The notes below the pieces were generated by a model. It had not been told where the DNA came from. It worked only from the letters and a program-made list of their open reading frames with translations, and searched no databases. Below are positions 34,961 through 46,762 of a DNA stretch of 64,000 bases, piece after piece. The stretch's first letter is position 1; each line of letters starts with the position of its first letter. The translations under genes and the position numbers were made by a program. Location: NCBI GenBank assembly GCA_022661535.1, contig JAKULF010000011.1:1364001-1428000 (forward strand), given 5' to 3'. The stretch comes from Eutypa lata (Eukaryota; Ascomycota; Sordariomycetes; Xylariales; Diatrypaceae).

Positions 34961-35410
34961 TTAATTTCGCGGCTATAGCGGTGTAGCTACGAGCGAAGCT
35001 AGGCCTTAAAGAGCACGTTATATCCCTTAATACAAGTTATTACTTCATTATATTATGCTATGCTATGCTATTCGATTCGGACGTAACCTTGATGAGAACA
35101 TAAATGTAAGGGTAGTTATTTAGTCCTTGTCTACCTTGCTTCCAATGATCGCGTAAATGTGTTATCACTTCTAGCATTTTTCATAGCAGGTAGTCAGTCA
35201 GCATTGACTTATCGTTAATTGAGCATGTATGCAAGCCACAGTGCAATTGTAATCAAACCAGCATCTCCAACTCCGAACGCTATGCTCACCCACCCAGTAT
35301 ACACCAACGTACGCACACGTATACATTCCACCCGCCTAGGTATGCACGAAAAACTCCCCATCGCATCCTCCCGACCACCCGAAACACGCCTTTGGGCACA
35401 CAAGCACCCC
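34961..35410. other. Island edge to Mus7 3' end
   Basis: Composition returns abruptly to normal near 34961 (GCGGCTATAGCGG). A stretch of ordinary DNA follows, including the probable 3' UTR of the Mus7 gene. No gene was seen. Confidence 0.4.
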
Positions 35411-38400
35411 TCAAAACAAACAATCCACTTCCCCAGCCCATCGACTCTCCCATGTACCGCCCTTTCTCCCTTTCTCTCCCCCTCTCCTTCTCACCCAGTC
35501 TTGCTCTTGTTCCGGCCATCCCCTCTCATTCATTCTTATCCCCATCCCCAACCCCATCCCCGTCTCCCGACCACCAAACGCCCGGCCCCACGCACCGACC
35601 TCCTCCCGCAGCCGACTAACTAGCGTCTTCGCATCCCACCTTGGGACCGGGGTACCGAGTCCAGACTGCGTAGCCGGGACCGATGTTGTCGACGCGGTGG
35701 ACGGTGGAGGGCCGCCCCTCGTGGCAGGTCCCTTCACCGTGAGCGTTGCGCTGCCGTTGTTGTTATTGTCTATCGTAATCCAGCCTTGACCTATCTCGCG
35801 GAGCATGTGGGCTGAGAAGCTGTCGATGTTCTCGCTGCTGCTGCTGCTACGATCTAGGACAGGGTCACGTCGACGTTCCTGGATAGCGAGAGGCATGCCT
35901 TCGAAGAGGCGGGCGGGGTCGAGAGTGAATGGGTATTGTTGTTGGGTGCCACTAACATCCATTACGGAACTTCGTCTGTTGCCTTCGAGAAGATCGGATA
36001 TGTAAGATCCGGCGGCGCGGGAGAACTCCGCAAGCGAGCTGGCGATTTGGGTGATCGATTCTGCGTTCCGCGAAGTAGGGTTGTTTATAACATAGGCGCT
36101 GAGAGAAGGCCCGAGGAGGTTGAGGAGTTTGAACATCTGGATTAAGGTGTAGAGATGTTCGGTGTGCAAGTCGGTGATGTCTAGGCTCTGGAGGTGGCGC
36201 ACTCCTGCCTCGATGCATTTTAGCAGCGTTAGGGCACTGTCCATGTTCTCTTCGTCAACTTCCTTGTGGACTGCGGGCCCAGCCAGCCACTTCTCGAACG
36301 CGTCTACGTAGGTCTCTATCAACACCCAGCCTTCGGGCTTGCGGACTGCAGTCCTGATAATGGCGGGAAGCATTTTACCCAGCATGAACGAAAAGACGTG
36401 TGGATGTTGCATGCCCTGTTCGAGGATCGACTGCTCATCCCCAAGCCTCCCATTCGCGAGGGCGGTTGTGAAATTCGGCCATAGTAGATAAAACAAGCTG
36501 GATGCGGCATAAACGTTGCCCTCTTCTAACTTGAGACCGCATGCGAGGATTCCTGCCGTTTGAAGGCGTGGGTCTTGCCTCGAGGGCGAGTATTCTGGGC
36601 TGATCTGGTAGAAGTATGGATCCACCGGACAAATATCTTGCGCTCGGATGATGGCGACAATAGACCGAACGAAATTTATGTGGTTTGCGTGTTCGGGCGG
36701 GCTGGACACTAGCAACTTTAGATCCTGTTTGATCTGTTCCATGACGACCTTTAGAGTCTTAGTGAGCTGTGGTTGTAGCTGTTGCTTTTGCTTTGGCTCT
36801 GCGAAACGCAGTGCTTTGCGCATCCTCGAAAGTGTATCTTAAAGGAGGTCAGCGAAGGTTCACAGTGAAGACATATCCTTACTCACAGCTAAACAAGTCC
36901 CGATTTGAATTGTAGTCGGGATTTTTTCCAACATCAATGAATGCATCTATAAGATATGGATCGTCGTGGCGTTTCAGCGCTTCAGCAAATCGGTTTTCAT
37001 AAGCAAGATATTGGAAAGGCTTTGCGATGGCTCCCAGAAAGAGCTCGAGGGTCGTAGCACCGACATCCTGTTTTAATGTAAGCGGTGCTGGCTTTGCGAC
37101 TACATGCAATAGACTCACCTTGAAGTCAACTACTTCTTTGTCAATCAGAGTTGCTAGAAACAGGGGCAAGAATTTTCGTGCCGGGGTAGTGATACCTCTC
37201 GGTAGGCCCTCAAACACGCAGAAGATCCCGGAAGAGAAGAATTTGCGAACACCCTGATCAGTTAGCTTGTGAAATTGATAGAGTGATCGTGGCCAACTCA
37301 CTGCAAGATTAGCATGAATCAGTCGTGCCGCAACACGGCCGGCCACTGAGATGGTCTCCTCAAGACAAACGATTCTATCCATGGCCGAGCCACGAGCGCT
37401 ATATGCAAAGTCGATTCTGATGATATTTCGTGTCATAGACAAAAATGGCGCTGCTACTTTGCGTTCAAGTAACTGAAGAACTGTAAGTAAAATGCAAATG
37501 AGATCAGACACCCCTGTAACTTACTAGAATGGCGTCTTCCCCATACCAAGAGTCATCGGCATTTGATCGTCCACTTCGACGCCCTAAGAACTCTTCGATC
37601 CGTCGAGTATAGTAGTCTACTATATCAACGGCAACCCGCAAACTACTCCAGTCAAGCTCGGCCGATGCGGATGAACGTATGAAAATCTGATCGAGTTGAT
37701 CTGTAAGGAGTTAGCATAGTTTCGCATAGTACACATAAGGACTACGTACAATGACTCAAGACCAAGGAGGTGGTAGCGAGCGTCGGACAATGTCGCATGA
37801 CATCGAGTACAGCCTTCATCGAGAAATGGAGCACATCCATTGACGCCTTCTTGTTTGCTTTAACTACTGAATTCATTAAGTCTTGGCTGATACTCCTGCT
37901 TGTGTCTTTGGATAACTTCGAGAATTGTTGCTGCATATCGGATTCTGCTGACGAGTATTGATCTAATACTTGCTGGAACACACTTCGTTGCCAATCTGCG
38001 AAGGGCTTGTATGCTGACATATCTTCACCCGACGAGACGATGAATCTGGCCAACTGATTCCAAGCTCTTAGATTCACTAGGCATGCTTCCTTATGAGAGC
38101 TTCCAGGTACAACAAGTTTCTCGATGAGCTGGGTAGATGGGCGGATATCTGGCGGCGCTGCCCAGAAGAGAGTACAGAGCAGGTCATGATGATTCCGAAG
38201 AGCAGCTAGCTCAGTCTCGTGCATATCCTTCTCCTTGACAAAGTGCCGGTCATGGTTTGGTAACACTCGGGCAATTAGGTTTCTGACATCCTTGATTAAC
38301 CCAAACTTCCGTAGGCGTTTGATAGATAGAGCTAGAAGCTTAAGAAATATATGAAAGCAACGGTCTTCAGGGAGAATAGAAAGTGAGGGGGAAGTAGCAA

Positions 38401-41400
38401 GGTCCTCCAAAAACTGGGGTGATCGGTAAGCCTCTTCGTTTCGTAGATGAGATAGATCTTGGGACGCGAAAAAGTCAAAGATAGTTCCTATTATCCCGTT
38501 ACATTTCCGCCATCCCCAGTGCTCCACCAAGTAGTGACAGCGAGCCACGACGCCACGGCAGTAGTCATTGAAGCTCGGTGACTGCCGGGAGTTGCTCTTA
38601 TACAGTTGAAAGATACGGCTCAATAACTGTTGCGGCAGCCACCAGCCTTCCAATGGCATCGTGTGACGTATCCCAGGTAGAAGGACACCGGAATTATCGA
38701 ACTCACCCAGGGGAAGGAGAGTAAAAAGGTTGTGCCACATCTGTTCCAACACGTGTGCATCAACAATTGAGCTCACGCCAGTTGTCAGCATCATAGGCGA
38801 TATGATATCCCAGAATCCAGACCTCGGAATTCGAGCTCCTTCAAGAACTCGGATAAGCACCACCCAACAAACGGCGGAGGCTTGGTCCTCACGAATACCT
38901 CGCTCACGATACGCCATCCGCTGTAGGTCATCATAAAGAGATCGAATGTCGGCAAGATCAGTCTGTAGAAGTTTCTTACTTGCATTCTTGGCAACCGTTT
39001 TCAGTAGTTCTTCAAGTTTGAAGGATTCCGATAACATGTCGAACTTTTGACAAATGCGCAGAATTTGAAATACGGCGAGGACACAACAACTGAGAACCTT
39101 TATCAGGGCTTGTGGAGATCCAACAGAATCGCTAGCAAACGCCCCCAAGCGTTGTGAATAGCCTTGCAAGACCTCTAAGGCCCGGTGGACGAAAGACTTC
39201 TGGCTTTGCTGGTCTGGGAAACTCACTGCATCTTGAAGATACTCTAAGATAAATAGAGCTGCCTGCACAGCATCTTCGGGAGACCCATCTAGAGAGGCGG
39301 CTGAGCTTAGGCGGTCCACGATCCAGTCGCACACAATGCCAAGTTCAGATGAAGTCTGGGCATCCCATGAGCCCCATTGGAGCCTCTTCTCATCCAGGGT
39401 GAATATGCTTCGCCCTCGGCCGTGACTTAGATTGTCGAGAGAACCTTCTAATGCTTTTGCTAGTCGACCGCTCCCTAGTAGTGTGCTTTCGTGGAAAAAC
39501 ACGCCCGAATCCAATGGAAACACTTCAAAATGCTGTGTATAATGCGTACCGAAAGGTCCTAGTCCAAGTAACTTGTTATTCGTTTCAGAGACATCGATAA
39601 TCTCGCAGATAGGGGTCTGCTCCCGAGGAAGAGGATCGTTGGCATGAGCATACTGCGGGGCAGAAGTGTCTAGATGTTGAGGATTCATTCGTTTTCTAGA
39701 CTTAAGTCTCCTCCTAGGCACAGGTTCAGGGACCTCCGGAGGTTCAGGGGTTTCCCAAAAAGACATATCATCGTAACTTTGTTGTGTGTCGCTGACAGGG
39801 ACATTATTTTCAAACACCTTTTCAAGACGAAAATTTGCAGGAGCAGGAAGGGCTCTTCGCGACTTTCGATATAAGGCATCCAAAGCCTTCTTTCGCACAG
39901 AAAACGCATGCCGACCGATACTTTCACCAGCAGCTTCAAGCTGTGCAGGCCTCAAAGTTGATTCAAAATTCCGGCGTTGATTAGGTGCAACCCGCCTGGA
40001 ATGTGGCGTGACACTATTGACAGGGTCAACTGGTTCCGATATCGTATCAGCTTCAACATAGACGAAGTTGTCCATGCTCGCCTGTTTGGCCAACCCCGAT
40101 GGTCGGGAGAACCGAGTTGAAGGTACAACTCTACGCACCCGCGGCTTCCCAGCACGAGGGCGAGCTTGAGCCACCGAGTTGTGCGAGACAGGTTGAAATG
40201 GAGCTGGATCATCGACATGGTGTTGTACGTCGATCGCATCTACAGATAGCCTAGGCTGAATCTTCCCTCTTCTCCAATCCCTAAGAACTTCCGTCGCCTC
40301 AAGATGATCCTTACGAGTACCCAGAGAGATACGCTTCGTAGACGGGCTAGTTCTGCCCTTGTCAGGTCTCCGGCGGGCAGCCCGAGCAGCTATGCGTATG
40401 AATGCAGGAGCATCAGGTTCAGCAACATCTAGAATACTCAACCTCGGTGGCGTGCGAGGCCTTGCTGAGGTTGAATTGCGTTCTTTGGTATGTCTTGTAC
40501 CATGACTATGTTTGCTTTTATGGCTTGCTGAAGCAGCACTTTTCGTTCCACCGAGGAGCCCTGTGATGCGCTGTTGCCGCTTCCGCTGGGTAGGTTGCCC
40601 CTTAAAGGTTAACTGTTCGCCTTTCCTCTTCTTCTTAGGCCTTGTTTGCCCATCGAGCCCGTGACTAGATCTCTTTCTTCCGGGCAGCATCCGGTCTATG
40701 TGGTCTTCCTCGACAACAGACCCTGCATCATCCTCAAAGATAGGAAACGTGGAAGTATTATCTATATCATTTTCGTTCAGTCGTAAATTCGTTAAATTGT
40801 CATCATCGTCGGAGTCATTGAAGAAGAAAGGTGTGTCCATGCTAGGCTTTGGAGATATTTGTCGGCGCTGGGCAACACCTTTTCTATGGGATCTCTCTGG
40901 GGATCGGTCCACACTATGTCGTTCATTTGGCTTCTTCGGTGTTGGGCGTGGACCCTGTTGATCAAGTCGGAGCCAGGACGCAGGTAGAACACCTCGAATC
41001 CTTCTTGAATACTGCAGTTTTACATCCGTCTCGTCCTCCGAAGGGCTACTAGAAGCTTCATCTTCTTCACCCGAGTCCTCACTATGATCATCTGGGATCG
41101 TGAGATCAATGATACGAGACGTTCGAGTAGCTGGAGCAGGACTTTGATTCCGCGAAGAGATCACACTACTGGGTTTCGGAGTGAGTGTTGTCACAGGCCT
41201 GGGACCACTTGTGTTTGGCCTTGGCGTGGTTGAGAACAGAGCAGGACTCGTTTGGGGGGGCGATGGGGGTATGTCAAAAATATCAAGGGGGTGTCGCAGA
41301 GGCGATGCTGCGTTTGTGGTACTGGTAGGCTGGTGGGTTTTGGGCATTTTCCTTTTGGCAGACATTTTAGGTGATGCATGTCGTTTGCTGGTGTTCCTGG

Positions 41401-42295
41401 AAGCATCTAATTTCTTCCATTTAGCAATGTCGGTAGGGTCCGGGAACTCTTCTTCGTCTTGTGAGCTGCGAAGTAGATCTTCAGGCCGCGTATTCCTACG
41501 CGGAGGCGAAGATGCCCTTCTTGCTGGTGATAGTGCCAACTCATCAATATCGTCGAAAGGATCGGGTTGGTCGATGATCTGACTTTCCCCTGATTCCTCA
41601 AGAACTGGGTCCTTAGCAGTTGACTGGCTATCATCCTCGTAGTCCTGCTCCTGAGAATCCTCCTCTTGCCTTTTCCTGGCTGCTTCCTCAATCTGTACCC
41701 TTATCGGCCGTATACCACGTGATTTCAAAGCTTTACTATATTGTGCGCTCTCCAGTAAGTAGGGATGTTCTTGAATAGGTTTCCGGGGTCTCAGAGAGCG
41801 GTTGTATCGAACGGGTTCCTGGGTTGATCCTTCATTCTCGTCCTGGATATCAATGAACTCGGTAGTTATATTCGCAGCAGTCGTTGATGGAGGCTCCTCG
41901 GCTTCTTCAGCAGCAGCCAATCCATTTTGTTCCTCTTGGGCCTGTGAAGGATCGATAGGGATATCCACGGCTTCTTCTTCTGGTGGTGGTAGAGGTGATG
42001 ATGAGTGGGGACCGGGTGATGTAGAGTCTGGCGGCAGCTCAAGATCTGTACTCGGGGCGGGTGCATCGTTCACTTGATCGGACTGTGATGACGGTGGTAT
42101 ATCCCAAACATCTCTATGTTCAACTTGATTATCTGGTTGATCTGCCTGGTGGGGCTCGTCTCCAATATCATCTCCAACATCGTTGTCGTTCAGTGGAAGA
42201 TCTGGTTGTGGAAGCTCTTGATAAAATTCCTCGCTATCGAGTTCGCTTTCGTCGTCCGAATCTGGAACCTCTCCAAGCTCCTTCCATTTCGCCAT
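35411..42295 (-). CDS. mus7: Mus7/Mms22-family DNA replication-repair protein
   Basis: A 2211-aa nuclear protein of the Mus7/Mms22 family, which helps repair replication-associated DNA breaks as part of a Cul8/Rtt101-type ubiquitin ligase pathway in yeasts. Six exons: 42295-37750, 37700-37525, 37472-37302, 37253-37119, 37067-36887, 36837-35411; the exon lengths sum to a multiple of three. The start MAKWKELGEVPDSDDE is the characteristic N-terminus of the family. The first ~850 residues are charged and disordered, with SP/TP sites, Asp/Glu runs and basic KKKRKG-like segments that may act as nuclear signals. The remainder is helical and repeat-like, as in the family. Introns 37254-37301 (48 nt) and 37068-37118 (51 nt) are multiples of three without stops, so retention would not break the frame. 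The last ~80 residues are Gly/Arg-rich. The TF-like fragments visible as separate ORFs all belong to this one gene. Confidence 0.88.
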
Positions 42296-42632
42296 TGAGC
42301 TTGCAAGGCATTGCTTTCCGAAGTTACCGGTTATGAACTTGGATCATAATGTGCGCGGCGACTTCTAGTGAATAGTCAAAGCTGTGGCGTTTCGTTCGCC
42401 TGCAAGACGCGTCGGAACTGATAGCTTAGACGCGTTTAGTATGCCCCACTATAAGTTCTAAGAACGCTGATAAATTAATGCTGTATACATGGATATATGC
42501 TTATCCAAATCTAATATGCATCTATCGGGTAGCGCATGTCTTTAAAATTGTACATCGTTCTGTGTATAACATGACTGGAGTGGACGTGAGGCTACTGGTC
42601 GCCCTTTTATAACCAGGTAGCTAATCAACATC
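42296..42632. promoter_or_regulatory. Bidirectional promoter between Mus7 and a small gene
   Basis: 337 bp separate two divergently read genes. The region must hold both promoters. It includes an ACGCG(T/A) motif pair near 42409-42414 and 42431-42436 (AGACGCGT, TTAGACGCGTTT), the core of MluI cell-cycle boxes that drive replication and repair genes in yeasts. Function here is inferred. Confidence 0.35.
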
Positions 42633-42883
42633 ATGAGTTCATTTGGACGCAATGCGATTCCTTTCGGTCTCGCAATAGCATTTGGTGTTTGGAACGGTAG
42701 GAGTCACAATACATACGTCTCAAACCAGACACTAATGTATACCTAGGATATTATGCATTTAATCCTGTCTTGAAGGAACGACAAGAAGAGCTCCAGAAGC
42801 CAAAGACAACGGATGAGCAGGTGGAAAGCCTTCAGCCAGGGCAGCCACAGCATACCCCAAGTCAATCGTCTAAAAACACATAA
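42633..42883 (+). CDS. 66-aa single-pass membrane protein
   Basis: Two exons, 42633-42696 and 42747-42883; the 50-nt GT-AG intron (GTAGGA...CCTAG) joins GVWNG to YYAFNPVLKERQEEL in phase. Residues ~9-28 (IPFGLAIAFGVWNGYYAFNP) form one hydrophobic helix, preceded by a basic-neutral start and followed by a charged, partly coiled region ending in a polar SQSSKNT tail. This is the layout of small inner-mitochondrial-membrane or ER proteins. It is too short per exon to show as an ordinary ORF. It lies divergent from Mus7. Family not recognised; a mitochondrial role is only a guess from size and topology. Confidence 0.6.
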
Positions 42884-44162
42884 CTTCCGGCTGTTCACCT
42901 GCACAATGCCCGGGCTATTCTCGAGGCTAGAAAATCGCTTTATTGCGAACAAGCTGGAGCTAGATTACTTCAAAAGTGACGAGACAGGGAGAAGCATTAA
43001 ATCATGTCTAAAAGGGCACCTGGCTATATAGATGACCAAACCATACACGTCAACTCTAAACCCTTCGCGAAGCTTGCAGAGACAGATGGTTAGGTCGGAA
43101 ACTTCACACCAAAGCATTCTAGCACCACCCCGGGAGTAAACTATCAGAATTTATCTCTTGTACTTTTACCAAACAAACGACCACTACCGTATTCATTTGG
43201 ACTGCTACGATGTCATAAACCAATATCTTTACACTGAGGGGCTTATTGGGTTACACCAGCTGCCATAGATTATACCCCTCATCAGCGGATCAATCTCAAG
43301 GCTATTGGAGGCTCGTTGAGGCTCGGGGGACATTGTTTTGTGTATGAGAGTTTATTTATCAAATGGCATTGGAAAATAGGAAAACGATAGGTTTCGAGAG
43401 AGTTATCAGAAGTTTCAGGAGAAAGTTTGATCTCCGATCTAGGAAGACTTCTGATGAAGTCCATATGTCGGTAACTCTGGGTTATGAGGATCTTATCACA
43501 TGAGTGACTAAGCACCTGCATGAAACAAAACAACTTGAGTCGATCCGCATATGAAATATCAAACTGAAATAAACGACGATGAGAAAGCTATAAGATACTA
43601 CATATTCTACAATCAAAATAGGAATTGTAGTGTATAGTATTTGTTAGTAGAGCTAGGAACCTGAGTTACCCAGAGCCCAGCTACCAAGGTCAAATTTAGC
43701 AGTTGAATTCATGATGCTGAGGGGATGCAGCCAATGAAGTCATCGAATCCATTTTTGTAGCTGGGATTCCCGAAGTGTACCGATTATCAGTCTCAATTTG
43801 GATGTGCAATGTTGGCTACAGCTCCAAATCACGTGCATAGTGGAACTCGTCCCATCTTAACGGGCCAGCCAGAATTGATTGATTTGATGTGAAGGAGCTC
43901 CATAGACCCGATCCATCATACGACACGACAAAAAAGAACTCGCAGTAAGAAACCAAACTGAACCTTCAGCTTTTTAAACTAGTTTTACCAACCCATTTTA
44001 TTTCCGCCGAATACCACCACAACAACCACCACCACCATCACCACCACCAACACAACACCCGTCCGTCCGTCCACAAGGTTGTGTGCAGCCCCAATTGGAC
44101 CAATCTCCACTCCTTTTCTTCAATCTTCGACGACATACACGAACACACACATCTCATTCACG
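42884..44162. other. Intergenic plus COX5 leader
   Basis: No gene seen. The last ~200 bases before COX5 hold a C/A-rich low-complexity run (ACCACC/CAACA near 44015-44065) that is probably 5' untranslated region. Confidence 0.4.
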
Positions 44163-45029
44163 ATGATGCGCACATCGACTTCGTCGCTCCTGCGGTCGAG
44201 CGTTCGAGCTGCTTCGGCTAGAGCTCCCGCTACCATAGTCCCGAGGGCTGCCGCCTCCACCCACGCCATCTCGAACCCGACCCTTGCCAACATTGAGAAG
44301 CGGTGGGAGGGTATGCCCAACACCGAGCAGGCCGAGCTCTGGATGTCGCTGCGAGACCGCATGAAGGAGAACTGGGCTGAGCTCACCCTGCAGGAGAAGA
44401 AGGCCGGTAGGTGACATTTCTTCGGTTCAATGGCTTCGTTATCACGGCAGTGGGGGAATTAGGCGCCTTGAGGATATTCATTTGGCATTTTGAAGCCGAT
44501 TCAAGACGTTTTGACTTCCCATCAGGCCACCAGTCGACTACTTGTTGGAGGCACATAGACCAACCCTAGCCTGATCGAGGGTGGACCCATATATTATCCC
44601 GCAAACATGGATGACGCCGATTATGAAGCCATCAGATATACAAATCTTAAGGATCTAATAACTAACACTGGGAACAGCCTACTGGATTGCATTCGGTCCT
44701 CATGGTCCCCGTGCCCAGGACCCCCCCGATGAGGGACGGAAGGTCATTCTCTACACAGCGATCGGTCTCTTCACCAGCTTTGCCATTTTCGCTACGATGC
44801 GTGCCTTCGCTGGCCCTTCCCCGAGCACCATGACCCGGGAATACCAGGAGGCATCCAACGAGTTCCTCAAGGTAAGAAGCCGCTTTTCCACTCGGTCCAC
44901 CCTGAAAATAGGGGCACATATGACTAACGGAACACTCCTAAACAGAACCAACGTGCGGAGCCGCTCACTGGTCTCACATCCGAGGTATACAAGGGCACCG
45001 GCATGGTTCAATCTCCTCCCAAGAACTAA
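44163..45029 (+). CDS. cox5: Cytochrome c oxidase subunit 5 (COX4/COX5 family)
   Basis: 173 aa from three exons: 44163-44406, 44678-44871 and 44946-45029. The sum is a multiple of three and all splice sites are GT-AG. Start MMRTSTSSLLRSSVRAASARAP is a mitochondrial presequence. The mature part includes ISNPTLANIEKRWEGMPNTEQAELW, which is the standard N-terminal helix of this subunit, then EKKAAYWIAFGPHGPR (across intron 1), one transmembrane helix (VILYTAIGLFTSFAIFAT) and a matrix/inter-membrane tail FLKNQRAEPLTGLTSEVYKG. It is a nuclear-encoded, inner-membrane subunit of respiratory complex IV, expected in the usual ascomycete length (~171 aa in Neurospora). Intron 1 is long (271 nt). No sign of alteration. 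Confidence 0.95.
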
Positions 45030-46762
45030 GGGTACTGATGTTACTATCACTGCCGCTACCTCTACGTCCGTACTAATACAATTGATACCTTACACCTTAC
45101 GTGTCCGCCAATAAACCCCAATTCTATTTTCCTTTGTCGTTAGAGTTCCGAAGAAAAGTTATGTGCAAAGAGGTGAAACGTGCAAACCAGACGAAACCAC
45201 ATACTTGCGATTGAAAAGACAAAAAGATATGGTGGATTGGTGATGCAGCCCTTACCCGCCTATCTACGTACGAACAGCATGACAAAAGCAACCGGAACCT
45301 AGATGTTGGTCAGGGTGTTCGGAGCAGAGTGGCGGTTTTTATCTGACGGCGATGAATGATCCTGATCTATCGTGTATGCGTTGGAGGGTATTAAATTTAG
45401 ACCCCGGAAAGCCAGGCTGCTGCCGCCGCCGCTTTGGGTAGTGAGCTGCAGCGGGCCGGTCAGCTGGCTTTGTAAATACTGTACAAGAGGAAAAATTCAT
45501 ATCTCAAAGTTGTTGACGCTTGGTTCTCCCCTTTTCCTTGTGATTGCCGAGTATTCTCAGGAGGAGGAGGACTCCCTTCGGAAATAACATAATAGTGCAC
45601 AAGTGTATCTTACGCCTAACTAACTGAATGCTGCCAGATATATAGAACGCCAATAGCAATTGACCAACGTTTGGGTTCCTGATTACGTCAACTCTAGCCC
45701 TTTAGGAACAGCGAACAGCCTTGGAAATGTATTCCAGAGCTCACTGCCAGCCTACAGGGGATCGTGCTTGTACTTGTTTTCTACTTTAGCCTGTGTAGAA
45801 GCAAGAAGACACAAAAACCAATATACGGCCTTATTCGTTACTAGTGTTCCAACGTACTTAGACATTCTCTGCTTGGCGTATGATAGTTATGTTCCTAGGT
45901 GGGAATTTCACGTTGAGGATATATTCTCGACTCCTAGCTCCTCGCGTATATGTACTACTGGTATTCATAATATTTCTTCTTCAACTCTTCAAGGCGAAAA
46001 GATAGGTTAAAAGAGCAAGTTAAGATGCAGTTCATAGCCTACTTTTAGAAAACCAGTCATCTTGCTACACACACGCATCTTCAGCTATTTCACTGAGAAG
46101 CCAAATCCACTTTTCACAGCTTATGAATAGACAATAATGTAATATTCAGACAGGCAATTCTGTACTTAATCTCACGCCTTCACTATATGTATCACAGACA
46201 CTTAAGATGATACCTGGTATTACTGCGTCTTGGAACTGGAATACAAGGAATAGGCTCTTCGATTGTTGGCTTAAATGCGCTTAATCGGCGTCCTGAAAGG
46301 TTTATATACGAACGAGGTATACCCAAATACTAACCTGAGGAGCTTGTGCAACCAAGCCCTAACTACAAGATGACCGGCCTTCCAACACCAATAACAACAC
46401 AGAATCCCCAAGATATACATATGTAGGCGGAGAACAAGAATGATAAAATAATATCAAGTAATAAAGCTAAACTGAGTAGGTAGGTAGGTCGTGCTGTCTG
46501 AACCAGGTAAAATATACATGTACCTGGCTGCCTCATAACCTAGGCATTTATCCAAACCCATCCAACCCAAAACCTGAACCTGTCCGTCCGTTGCGTGGAC
46601 GGACGGTAAGACCCCAAACTCCCTGTAAAACCCATATATACATGCGATATATACCCATGCTTCATTCATCATCATTACCACTACCACTACCACTACCACT
46701 ACCACATCCACCTGAACGGCCAACACCATTCCCCCATCCCTCCTTTCTCCCTCCTTCCTTCT
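45030..46762. other. Convergent intergenic region
   Basis: 1.7 kb between COX5 (+) and ClpX (-) 3' ends. A 116-codon frame at 45660-46010 has no motif and no regular coding bias. A CCACTA-type microsatellite lies at ~46677-46705, and CGTCCG direct repeats lie near 46583-46603. No RNA gene recognised. Confidence 0.35.
46677..46705 (+). repeat. Microsatellite (ACCACT-type)
   Basis: Five perfect or near-perfect 6-nt units in the spacer downstream of clpX. Confidence 0.7.

Noticed and set aside
45660..46010. 116-codon plus-strand ORF downstream of COX5
   Set aside because: No motif, no coding bias that I can see, and no plausible splice partners.
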